A DNA stretch of 12,298 bases from an uncultured Pseudomonadota bacterium (GTDB taxonomy: Bacteria; Pseudomonadota; Alphaproteobacteria; Rs-D84). A model generated the notes under the pieces. It was not told the DNA's origin. It made no database searches and worked only from the letters and a program-made list of their open reading frames with translations. Location of the stretch: NCBI GenBank assembly GCA_902776515.1, contig CACYQE010000023.1:1-12298 (forward strand), read 5' to 3'. Positions 7,974 to 12,298 of this stretch are shown piece after piece; position 1 is the first letter of the stretch, and each line of letters opens with the position of its first letter. Both the position numbers and the translations under genes were made by a program.

Positions 7974-8000
7974 AAAAACACCCGTTTGGGTGTTTTTTTT
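7972..8000. terminator. Bidirectional terminator between the envelope operon and glyS
   Basis: ACACCC (7978-7983) pairs with GGGTGT (7988-7993), flanked by an A-run and a T-run on either side. The stop codons of both convergent genes (7971-7973 and 7999-8001) are embedded in its flanks. Confidence 0.9.
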
Positions 8001-9363
8001 ATTTCCCGGAAACAATTTCCATTACGCGTTTTGGAACATCTTCGATTTTTACACGTTCTTGGTCCATCGTGTCGCGATGACGCATTGTTACCATGTTGTC
8101 TTCCAGTGTTTGATGGTCAACCGTAATACAGACCGGTGTTCCAATTTCATCGTGACGGCGATAGTTTTTACCGATGTTTCCGGAATTTTCTAATTCAATA
8201 CGTCCAATACCCAATTTACGTAAATCATTTTCAATATCGGTCGCAATCGTTAATAATTCAGGAACATTTCGTGCCAGTGGAATAACCGCGGCCTTGACCG
8301 GGGCCAAACTTGGTTTTAATTTTAACACCGTGCGTGTTTTACCATCGGGCAATTGTTCTTCGGTGTATGCTTCCAACATCAATGCCATCATTGCACGATT
8401 AACCCCCATCGCTGTTTCAATAACGTATGGTATAAAGCTTTCGCCCGATTGTGGGTCCGAATAAGCCAATTTTACTGTGCTGTCTTCGTTTTTCATAACC
8501 TTGGCAGCGATTTTAAATTCGCCTTGGGATTTTGTATGTGACCCCAGGTCAAAATCTTGCCGATTGTGGATACCTTCGACTTCGTCAAATCCATCAGGAA
8601 ATTCGTATTCAATATCACCTGCAGCCTTGGCATAATGGGCCAGTTTTTCGTGCGGTGTAAAGCGTAATTTGTTTGCTGGTATGCCCAACACATCGGTCCA
8701 CCATGCAATACGTGTTTGCCGCCACATTTCAAAATATTTTTCATCATCGCCCGGGCGAACAAAATATTGCATTTCAGCCTGTTCAAATTCACGCATACGA
8801 AATACAAAACCACGTGGCGATATTTCGTTGCGGAAAGCTTTACCAATTTGAACAATGCCAAATGGTAATTTATGTGGTGTCGCATCTAATACATTTTTGA
8901 AATTGATGTATGTAGTGGTCGCAGTTTCAGGCCGCAGATACGCGTTGATTTCGCCATCTGATACCGCACCAATTGACAACCCCATCATTAATTGGTATTC
9001 CCGTGGTGGGGTTAATTCGGTTGAACCACAGTTATCACATTTTGTTGGGTCACGCATTTTATCTTGACGCATACGTGCACCGCACTTTTTACATTCAACC
9101 AATGGGTCTGAAAAGCCACCTTCGTGTCCAGAATATTTCCACATTAATCTGTTGCCGATAAGGGATGCATCCAAACCTTCGATGTCGTTGCGGGAATATA
9201 CCATTGCGTTCCACCACGCATTGCGTATATTTTTCATTAATTCGACACCGTATGGACCATAGTCATACGTTCCACCCATTCCGCCATAAATTTCAGAACC
9301 AGTGAAAATAAAACCACGTCTTTTACAAAGTGCAACAATATCATTTACTGTTTTCGCAGGCAT
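7999..9363 (-). CDS. glyS: Glycyl-tRNA synthetase, alpha2 (single-subunit) type
   Basis: This class II synthetase charges tRNA-Gly. The 454 residues open with VALCKRRGFIFTGSEIYGG and TYDYGPYGVELMKN, diagnostic of the homodimeric form. A zinc ribbon sits at C91-x2-C94 and C109-x2-C112. Motif 2 is GKAFRNEISPRGFVFRMREFEQ (174-195), motif 3 is AMGVNRAMMALMLEA with R323, and the anticodon-binding domain spans about 350-454 (LKPSLAPVKAAVIPL, RRHDEIGTPVCITVD). All key motifs look intact. The GTG at 9369 is too close to the GGGG ribosome binding site; the ATG at 9363 is better spaced. The gene lies 30 nt after the ferredoxin gene on the same strand, probably in one transcript. Most Alphaproteobacteria instead encode glyQ plus a long glyS, so this form is phylogenetically notable. 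Confidence 0.95.
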   Translation of the reverse strand: MPAKTVNDIVALCKRRGFIFTGSEIYGGMGGTYDYGPYGVELMKNIRNAWWNAMVYSRNDIEGLDASLIGNRLMWKYSGHEGGFSDPLVECKKCGARMRQDKMRDPTKCDNCGSTELTPPREYQLMMGLSIGAVSDGEINAYLRPETATTTYINFKNVLDATPHKLPFGIVQIGKAFRNEISPRGFVFRMREFEQAEMQYFVRPGDDEKYFEMWRQTRIAWWTDVLGIPANKLRFTPHEKLAHYAKAAGDIEYEFPDGFDEVEGIHNRQDFDLGSHTKSQGEFKIAAKVMKNEDSTVKLAYSDPQSGESFIPYVIETAMGVNRAMMALMLEAYTEEQLPDGKTRTVLKLKPSLAPVKAAVIPLARNVPELLTIATDIENDLRKLGIGRIELENSGNIGKNYRRHDEIGTPVCITVDHQTLEDNMVTMRHRDTMDQERVKIEDVPKRVMEIVSGK

Positions 9364-9393
9364 AATCACAACCCCACTGTATAATTTTTGTTA

Positions 9394-9573
9394 TTATTTT
9401 GCTGGTGCAATTGCCGCCACAGGACATACCGATGCACACGTTCCGCATGATACGCATTTTGTCGGGTCTATGGCACATTTACCGTCCGACTGTATAGCAA
9501 TTGCCATCATAGGGCAAATCGCAGTGCAAGAATGACAACCAATGCATTTAGATGGATCTATTTTATAAGCCAT
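9394..9573 (-). CDS. Small 2[4Fe-4S] ferredoxin
   Basis: This 59-residue protein, MAYKIDPSKCIGCHSC and onward, carries two full cluster motifs: C10-x2-C13-x2-C16-x3-C20-P and C40-x2-C43-x2-C46-x3-C50-P. That is the arrangement of clostridial-type bacterial ferredoxins, low-potential electron carriers in the cytoplasm. The two halves are an internal duplication (YKIDPSKCIGC and CAIDPTKCVSC). An extra Cys lies at 33. GGAG is 8 nt before the ATG. It sits between the BI-1 gene (36 nt) and glyS (30 nt to its start) with no terminator on either side. It may serve an oxidoreductase elsewhere in the genome, since no partner enzyme lies in this operon. Such ferredoxins are typical of organisms with anaerobic or low-oxygen metabolism. 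It is short enough to be missed by length filters. Confidence 0.93.
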   Translation of the reverse strand: MAYKIDPSKCIGCHSCTAICPMMAIAIQSDGKCAIDPTKCVSCGTCASVCPVAAIAPAK

Positions 9574-9609
9574 TTTTTTACTCCATATTATTTGTTTTGT
9601 TTAATTTAT

Positions 9610-10317
9610 TTAATCGCGGTTCAATAACCCCAATATGTATTGGAACATTGCAACGAACGAGATATACAAATGCAACGCACCTAACACAGCTAATTGATTT
9701 TTCATTGTGTCATCGCCACCGAATGTATACGCACGCTTTAACGATTGCATATCATACGCTGTGAACAATGCAAAAACCAAAACACCAATTAAGCAAACTA
9801 TTGTGGAAAATGCACTGCCCAATGGCCATATCATTGAAATAATCCCAACCAAGATTAAACCAATCATTCCCATCATCAAGAATATACCAAGGAATGATAA
9901 ATCTTTTGCTGTTTTATACCCAAACAACGCCATACAGCCAAACATCAATGCTGCAATAATAAATGCCTGTAAGATAGATGCAGGATTAACCGCCAAACCA
10001 CCCCAAACAAGCGGTGTTATGCTTAACCCCACCATAATTGAATATATGAAAAGCAACAATGCCGCGGTTGCGGGTTTCATCGAAAAAGCACGTGTCTGGG
10101 CCCAAATTGATAATGCCAAACCACCAAACAAAACAATATAAAAGAACGGTGTCATTCCGCCACGTCCAACAAGTAATGATATGCCACCACCGTATATTGT
10201 AAGAAATGTCGTAACAGCGGTTACCGCAACAGCCCCGAACATCAGTGTGAAAATCTTTTTTAAATACAAATCAATACCGGATTTTGCCGTCCGTACGGTG
10301 TTTGTGTTTTGTATCAT
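9610..10317 (-). CDS. Bax inhibitor-1 (BI-1)/YccA family membrane protein
   Basis: This 235-residue integral inner-membrane protein has about seven hydrophobic helices: LMFGAVAVTAVTTFLTI, FFYIVLFGGLALSIWA, AALLLFIYSIMVGLSI, ILQAFIIAALMFGCMALFG, FLGIFLMMGMIGLILVGI, FSTIVCLIGVLVFALF and LHLYISFVAMFQYILGLL. The TAYDMQSLKR segment before the last helix and the terminal FQYILGLLNRD are BI-1 hallmarks; its Asp is part of the di-aspartyl pH sensor in the structurally studied family member. Bacterial relatives include YccA, which modulates FtsH, and YbhL. Function here is not determined. The ATG at 10317 has GGAGAAAG just upstream; a longer frame starting further 5' would run into its own promoter. 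It heads the run with ferredoxin and glyS. Confidence 0.9.
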   Translation of the reverse strand: MIQNTNTVRTAKSGIDLYLKKIFTLMFGAVAVTAVTTFLTIYGGGISLLVGRGGMTPFFYIVLFGGLALSIWAQTRAFSMKPATAALLLFIYSIMVGLSITPLVWGGLAVNPASILQAFIIAALMFGCMALFGYKTAKDLSFLGIFLMMGMIGLILVGIISMIWPLGSAFSTIVCLIGVLVFALFTAYDMQSLKRAYTFGGDDTMKNQLAVLGALHLYISFVAMFQYILGLLNRD

Positions 10318-10327
10318 AACTTTCTCC

Positions 10328-10355
10328 TTGTTATTCGTGAAATATATAATACAAT
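10328..10355 (+). promoter_or_regulatory. Promoter of lgt
   Basis: -35 TTGTTA (10328-10333), a 16-nt spacer and -10 TACAAT (10350-10355) lie about 55 nt before the lgt ATG. They overlap the divergent BI-1 promoter. Confidence 0.55.
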
Positions 10356-10371
10356 ATGCCTGCATTTTCAA
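10343..10371 (-). promoter_or_regulatory. Promoter of the BI-1 / ferredoxin / glyS run
   Basis: On the minus strand, -35 TTGAAA (10366-10371) is followed by an A/T-rich -10 region (TATTATATATTT). A 17-nt spacer gives TATATA at 10343-10348. It overlaps the divergent lgt promoter, so the two may interfere. Confidence 0.55.
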
Positions 10372-10410
10372 GAAATAAAATTCCCAAAAAAAACAAAGGG
10401 GCAAAGAATT

Positions 10411-11154
10411 ATGGCAATTGTAATAAATCCTGTTTCACCGGTTGCTTTTTCGTTTTTTGGATTGCCTGTTCGTTGGTATGCGTTGGCATATATTGCCGGA
10501 TTTGTTATTGGGTATTTTTTATTGCGTTCGTTTCTGCGTAAATCTGAAAATGGTATAAATTTATCCAAAAAGGAATTAGATGATTTATTCACATATATCA
10601 TTTTGGGTGTTATTTTAGGTGGACGTTTGGGATACGTTTTGTTTTATAACCTTGGGTTCTTTTTGGCCCATCCTTTGGAAATCTTTGCGGTTTGGCACGG
10701 CGGTATGAGTTTTCATGGTGGATTATTGGGGGTTATCGCCGCAACATTTTTGTTTGCGAAAAGTTGGGCCCGCTGATTAAATGCGAATTTTGTAAATATA
10801 GAGGTTAGGGGTCGCCCAACCGAGTCGAGTATAGGTGTGTTTTTTAATGGGGTTTCTGATGTTCCCCGTCATCCAAGCCCTCTGTACGAGGCCGCAACCG
10901 AAGGTTTGTTGTTGTTCGTTATAATGTATTGTTTGTATAAATTTACTAATTTGCGGAAATATCCGGGGGCGTTGGGGGGCAGTATGTTAATGTTGTATGC
11001 CGTGTTCCGTACCTTTTGTGAATTTTTCCGTGAACCTGATGCCCAGATTGGATTTTTAACATCTTGGGGATTGACAATGGGACAATTACTGTCAGGGATT
11101 ATGTTTTTGGGTGGGCTTTTTATCTTTGGTTTTGTTATTCGTAAGTGCAGATAA
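10411..11154 (+). pseudogene. lgt: Prolipoprotein diacylglyceryl transferase, broken by in-frame TGA and internal deletion
   Basis: Lgt transfers diacylglycerol from phosphatidylglycerol to the lipobox Cys of prolipoproteins in the inner membrane. The ATG at 10411 follows AAAGGGG. The first 121 residues are intact, with VRWYALAYIAGF, GGRLGYVLFYN and HGGMSFHGGLLGVI, whose H102 matches catalytic H103 of E. coli. A TGA then occurs at 10774-10776. Reading continues in the same frame to TAA at 11152-11154 with unmistakable Lgt sequence: GRPTESS, PRHPSPLYEA, FRTFCEFFREPDAQIGF and LTMGQLL. By alignment from memory with E. coli Lgt, about 19 residues (123-141) are missing at the TGA. The GR of the signature motif, including essential R143, is lost, and the following NFINGELWGR has become NFVNIEVRGR. 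Without a second lgt this would be lethal in most Gram-negatives, so an assembly or sequencing error must be considered. Confidence 0.85.
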
Positions 11155-11292
11155 TTTCAAGCTTGGTTTTTCGCCCATGGTTTTGCATGACAAGATATAA
11201 ATCGCACCTGATATTTCAACCAACGATGGTTCGTATCCAGGATTTTGTTTTAAAAATTTTTGTATTGTTTTTAATAATCTCATTTCGGCCAT
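11092..11292 (-). CDS. Hypothetical 66-residue protein overlapping the 3' end of lgt
   Basis: The frame MAEMRLLKTIQKFLKQNPGY continues through EPSLVEISGAIYILS to a basic, Lys/Thr-rich tail. AAGGGA lies 7 nt before the ATG, and the gene starts just downstream of the terminator of the structured RNA at 11317. The last 63 nt, encoding most of the basic tail, overlap the lgt coding sequence antisense. It ends in TGA, unlike the other minus-strand genes here. No known family is recognised. If real, its expression could depend on read-through of the upstream RNA terminator. Moderate to low confidence because of its size and overlap. Confidence 0.45.
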   Translation of the reverse strand: MAEMRLLKTIQKFLKQNPGYEPSLVEISGAIYILSCKTMGEKPSLKLSALTNNKTKDKKPTQKHNP

Positions 11293-11316
11293 TGTTTTTT
11301 CCCTTGTGTTAATATA

Positions 11317-11488
11317 AAAGAAAACCACCGCAAATAAATTTAAGGTGGTTGGAGTCTAAACAACAAATACAGTTTTGTCGTGCTTATTCATATATATCGC
11401 ACACTCCAACCGTTGGTTGGAGGTTTAACGTCCCTCTGGACGACTGTATTAGGGTTGTTTAGTCCCCACAGGTGAAACTCTCGCCTGC
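11317..11488 (-). ncRNA. Structured RNA, copy 1 (about 172 nt), unknown family
   Basis: On the minus strand a well-formed promoter precedes the element, and transcription should start at 11488, exactly where the first hairpin begins. Predicted folds, in order: a 5' hairpin GCAGGCGA/UCACCUGU; a long closing stem GGGGACUAAACAAC with GUUGUUUAGACUCC (13 pairs, one mismatch), extended by AAUACAGU/ACUGUAUU; inside it CGUCC-AGAG-GGACG, CUCCAACC-AAC-GGUUGGAG and GUGC/GCAC with an AU-rich loop; finally a terminator stem AACCACC/GGUGGUU with a T-rich tail. A second copy lies 222 bp upstream on the same strand. A short frame, MNKHDKTVFVV, is present but changes frame in copy 2. I recognise no known family. 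It is either a stand-alone sRNA or a leader of the 66-residue ORF that follows. Confidence 0.75.
11323..11350 (-). terminator. Terminator of structured RNA copy 1
   Basis: Read on the minus strand, AACCACC (11344-11350) pairs with GGTGGTT (11323-11329) around a 14-nt A/T loop, and TTTTCTTTT follows. The 5' arm overlaps the CUCCAACC segment that can alternatively pair upstream. Confidence 0.8.
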
Positions 11489-11494
11489 AGAATC

Positions 11495-11523
11495 ATAATA
11501 CCAGTTGATTTAATTAAAATCAA
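11495..11523 (-). promoter_or_regulatory. Promoter of structured RNA copy 1
   Basis: On the minus strand, -35 TTGATT (11518-11523), a 17-nt spacer and -10 TATTAT (11495-11500) lie 6 nt before the predicted RNA start at 11488. The same 6-nt spacing is kept in copy 2. Confidence 0.8.
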
Positions 11524-11539
11524 TCGATATTAGCCCCAA

Positions 11540-11710
11540 AACAAAAACCACCGCAAATAAATTTAAGGTGGTTGGAGTTCAAACAACAATGCAGTATTGC
11601 CGTGCTTATTCATATATATCGCACACTCCAACCGTTGGTTGGAGGTTTTACGTCCCTCTGGACGGTTGTATTCGGAATTTTAGGATTCCGCAGACGAAAC
11701 ACTCGTCTGC
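11540..11710 (-). ncRNA. Structured RNA, copy 2 (about 171 nt), unknown family
   Basis: This is the tandem paralogue of the RNA at 11317-11488, transcribed first on the minus strand. Two blocks, of about 48 and 33 nt, are identical between copies: the core (GUGC/GCAC and CUCCAACC/GGUUGGAG hairpins) and the terminator region. The 5' hairpin keeps pairing with compensating changes, GCAGACGA/UCGUCUGC against GCAGGCGA/UCACCUGU in copy 1. The region just inside the 5' hairpin has diverged and here forms its own hairpin, CGGAAU/AUUCCG, so the long closing stem of copy 1 is weaker. It has its own promoter and terminator. The short frame of copy 1 here reads MNKHGNTALLFELQPP because of a one-base difference, arguing against peptide conservation. 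Confidence 0.75.
11546..11573 (-). terminator. Terminator of structured RNA copy 2
   Basis: The stem and loop are identical in sequence to copy 1 (AACCACC/GGTGGTT), followed on the minus strand by TTTTTGTTTT. Confidence 0.8.
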
Positions 11711-11716
11711 ACCAGA

Positions 11717-11745
11717 ATAGTAGCATAATATGTTAAAAAAAGCAA
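11717..11745 (-). promoter_or_regulatory. Promoter of structured RNA copy 2
   Basis: On the minus strand, -35 TTGCTT (11740-11745), a 17-nt spacer and -10 TACTAT (11717-11722) lie 6 nt before the predicted start at 11710, the same geometry as copy 1 although the sequence differs. Confidence 0.72.
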
Positions 11746-11770
11746 ATTTTGATTTTTTGTAAAAAAATGC

Positions 11771-11802
11771 TTGATTTTCTGTTCAGGACATTATAGTATA
11801 AC
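11771..11802 (+). promoter_or_regulatory. Promoter of the tRNA-Asp/tRNA-Glu unit
   Basis: TTGATT (11771-11776) is followed by the overlapping -10 candidates TATAGT (11792), TAGTAT (11794) and TATAAC (11797), ending about 12 nt before tRNA-Asp. The exact -10 cannot be decided by eye. Confidence 0.55.
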
Positions 11803-11813
11803 GGCACGGCTTT

Positions 11814-11890
11814 GGGGTGTTAGCTCAGCTGGTTAGAGCGTCTGCCTGTCACGCAGAAGGTCGAGGGTTCGAGCCCCTTACATCCCGCCA
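11814..11890 (+). tRNA. tRNA-Asp (anticodon GTC)
   Basis: The 77-nt cloverleaf has acceptor GGGGTGT/ACATCCC, discriminator G and an encoded CCA. The D-arm is GCTCAGCTGGTTAGAGC. The anticodon stem TCTGC/GCAGA holds loop CTGTCAC, giving anticodon GTC. The T-arm has loop TTCGAGC. It is followed after 19 nt by tRNA-Glu in the same transcript. Confidence 0.96.
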
Positions 11891-11909
11891 GTTTTTTTGT
11901 GTTAGTTTT

Positions 11910-11984
11910 GGCCCCATCGTCTAATGGTTAGGACACCGCCCTTTCAAGGCGAGAATCCCGGTTCAAATCCGAGTGGGGCTGCCA
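11910..11984 (+). tRNA. tRNA-Glu (anticodon TTC) with unusual mismatches
   Basis: The sequence GGCCCCATCGTCTAATGG opens a Glu-type tRNA. The anticodon loop is CTTTCAA (anticodon TTC), the discriminator is G and CCA is encoded. Three positions pair poorly: 1:72 is G-U, 27:43 is C-A, and 50:64 in the T-stem (CCCGG/CCGAG) is C-A. Two of these, 72 and 64, lie in the 3' part that is repeated downstream at 12169, which suggests the 3' end was replaced by recombination. The gene is probably still functional, being the only tRNA-Glu seen here, but that is not certain. Confidence 0.9.
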
Positions 11985-11988
11985 AAAT
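11965..11988 (+). repeat. 24-bp direct repeat, left copy (tRNA-Glu 3' end; att-like)
   Basis: This stretch runs from the tRNA-Glu T-loop through CCA and AAAT. It is identical to 12169-12192. A repeated tRNA 3' end is the usual footprint of site-specific integration. Confidence 0.75.
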
Positions 11989-12019
11989 AAAAGACCACCG
12001 TTTTGGTGGTCGTTTTATT
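11989..12019 (+). terminator. Terminator after tRNA-Glu
   Basis: GACCACC (11993-11999) pairs with GGTGGTC (12005-12011), flanked by A-rich and T-rich runs. It could also terminate minus-strand transcription. Confidence 0.85.
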
Positions 12020-12030
12020 TTGCTTCAACC

Positions 12031-12153
12031 CCCGGGTTTGAACCGGGATGGGTGCGAGTGCAACGCACGCAGCACCAATACGAGAATACACAATTAGAAA
12101 AATTTTAAAAAATTGAAGTTTATGAAATTTTTTTAATTTTTATTATTGTGTAT
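12031..12153. other. Palindrome-rich segment between the tRNA-Glu 3' repeats (T-arm-like, GC and AT hairpins)
   Basis: No gene is seen here, but three hairpins are packed together. First is CCCGG-7 nt-CCGGG (12031-12047), which on the minus strand reads as a perfect tRNA T-arm with loop TTCAAAC. Second is GGTGC...GCACC (12051-12076) with inner GTGC/GCAC. Third is a long AT-rich hairpin (12086-12153) with perfect ATACACAAT/ATTGTGTAT ends and about 29 imperfect pairs. A 13-bp part of the first (12037-12049) is an exact inverted copy of tRNA-Glu positions 11955-11967. It may be a remnant of an integrated element or of a second, inverted tRNA gene. Confidence 0.6.
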
Positions 12154-12158
12154 CGAGG

Positions 12159-12192
12159 AGGCGAGTGAAAATCCGAGTGGGGCTGCCAAAAT
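12159..12192 (+). pseudogene. tRNA-Glu 3' fragment with 24-bp repeat (att-like, right copy)
   Basis: 12169-12192 repeats the tRNA-Glu 3' end exactly. Just upstream, AGGCGAG also matches the tRNA anticodon-stem 3' side, with about 8 nt fewer between the two matches than in the intact gene. There is no 5' half, so it cannot make a tRNA. Confidence 0.7.
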
Positions 12193-12194
12193 TC

Positions 12195-12221
12195 AAAAAT
12201 CGGGTTTTGTGCCCGATTTTT
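12195..12221 (+). terminator. Terminator after the tRNA-Glu fragment
   Basis: A 10-bp stem, AAAAATCGGG (12195-12204) with CCCGATTTTT (12212-12221), has a 7-nt loop and a T-rich end. It may be the original tRNA-Glu terminator, displaced by the insertion. Confidence 0.85.
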
Positions 12222-12244
12222 CTTTGTTTTCCAATACTTTCACG

Positions 12245-12296
12245 AGTTCGTAAGTCGGGTATCAAAAATCACTACTATTTTACCAATTTACGAACT
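12245..12296. repeat. Inverted repeat at the right window edge
   Basis: AGTTCGTAA (12245-12253) and TTACGAACT (12288-12296) are perfect inverted copies separated by 34 bp. It may be part of a larger structure cut by the window. No function is assigned. Confidence 0.5.
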
Positions 12297-12298
12297 TT

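Larger units (their letters stand above)
11317..11722 (-). repeat. Tandem duplication of the structured RNA gene (period about 222 bp)
   Basis: Two head-to-tail copies each carry promoter, RNA and terminator. Identity is near complete over the core and 3' end, and lower in the 5' inner stem and promoters. No third copy is present in the window. Confidence 0.85.

Noticed and set aside
10774..10776. TGA recoded as Trp (or selenocysteine) in lgt
   Set aside because: No other gene here has an in-frame TGA, and Trp is encoded by TGG wherever I checked. Reading through would still leave about 19 essential residues missing. No selenocysteine-type hairpin is evident; the GGTTAGGG/CCCAACC pairing just downstream is too short and lacks the expected features.
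11357..11392. Conserved leader peptide MNKHDKTVFVV in the duplicated RNA
   Set aside because: A one-base difference in copy 2 changes the frame after eight codons, and the ribosome binding site spacing is long. Kept only as a possible ribosome entry site, not as a gene.
11317..11710. 6S RNA, CRISPR array or insertion-sequence ends
   Set aside because: 6S RNA should be one long hairpin with paired ends, whereas here an independent terminator closes the RNA. There are only two long copies with no short spacers, so it is not CRISPR. No transposase frame or terminal inverted repeats are present.
12245..12296. dif/Xer site or insertion end at the right edge
   Set aside because: The 9-bp inverted repeat has a 34-bp spacer, not the 6-8 bp of a Xer site, and too little sequence is available to judge.

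Overview
The window looks like chromosomal DNA from an AT-rich Gram-negative bacterium. It has two outer-membrane beta-barrel proteins with signal peptides, an Lgt-type lipoprotein enzyme, tRNA genes with encoded CCA, and compact A/T-flanked terminators. The surviving Lgt segments resemble alphaproteobacterial (including rickettsial) proteins, so an uncultured or host-associated alphaproteobacterial lineage is my best guess. The single-gene alpha2-type glycyl-tRNA synthetase does not fit, because most Alphaproteobacteria use the alpha2beta2 type. The taxonomic call is tentative. Nearly all genes end in TAA.

Left third (1-3690): the 3' part of a zeta-toxin/COG4185-like kinase converges on GMP reductase (guaC, minus strand) across a bidirectional terminator. 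Next come tRNA-Thr(TGT) on the minus strand and a divergent U32-family protein of the TrhP/YegQ type. The U32 gene converges, almost touching, on a small helical hypothetical gene.

Middle (3700-8000): a cell-envelope block on the plus strand. It holds one outer-membrane barrel gene with a strong promoter and a G-rich leader, then a two-gene operon of a second barrel protein and a 577-residue exported, Cys- and Gly-rich protein of unknown function.

Right-middle (8000-11300): a minus-strand run of BI-1 family membrane protein, a 59-residue 2[4Fe-4S] ferredoxin, and glyS (alpha2 type). Divergent from it is lgt, which here is broken by an in-frame TGA and a deletion of about 19 codons that removes the catalytic arginine region. 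A 66-residue minus-strand ORF overlaps the end of lgt.

Right end (11300-12298): mostly RNA. Two tandem minus-strand copies of a structured RNA of about 172 nt each have their own promoter and terminator. Each carries three mutually complementary segments that could act as an attenuator-like switch. After them come tRNA-Asp(GTC) and tRNA-Glu(TTC). The last 24 bp of the tRNA-Glu region are repeated 204 bp downstream, flanking a palindrome-rich 180-bp segment that looks like the remnant of a tRNA-targeted insertion. The duplicated RNA and the tRNA-Glu scar are the least explained parts of the window.
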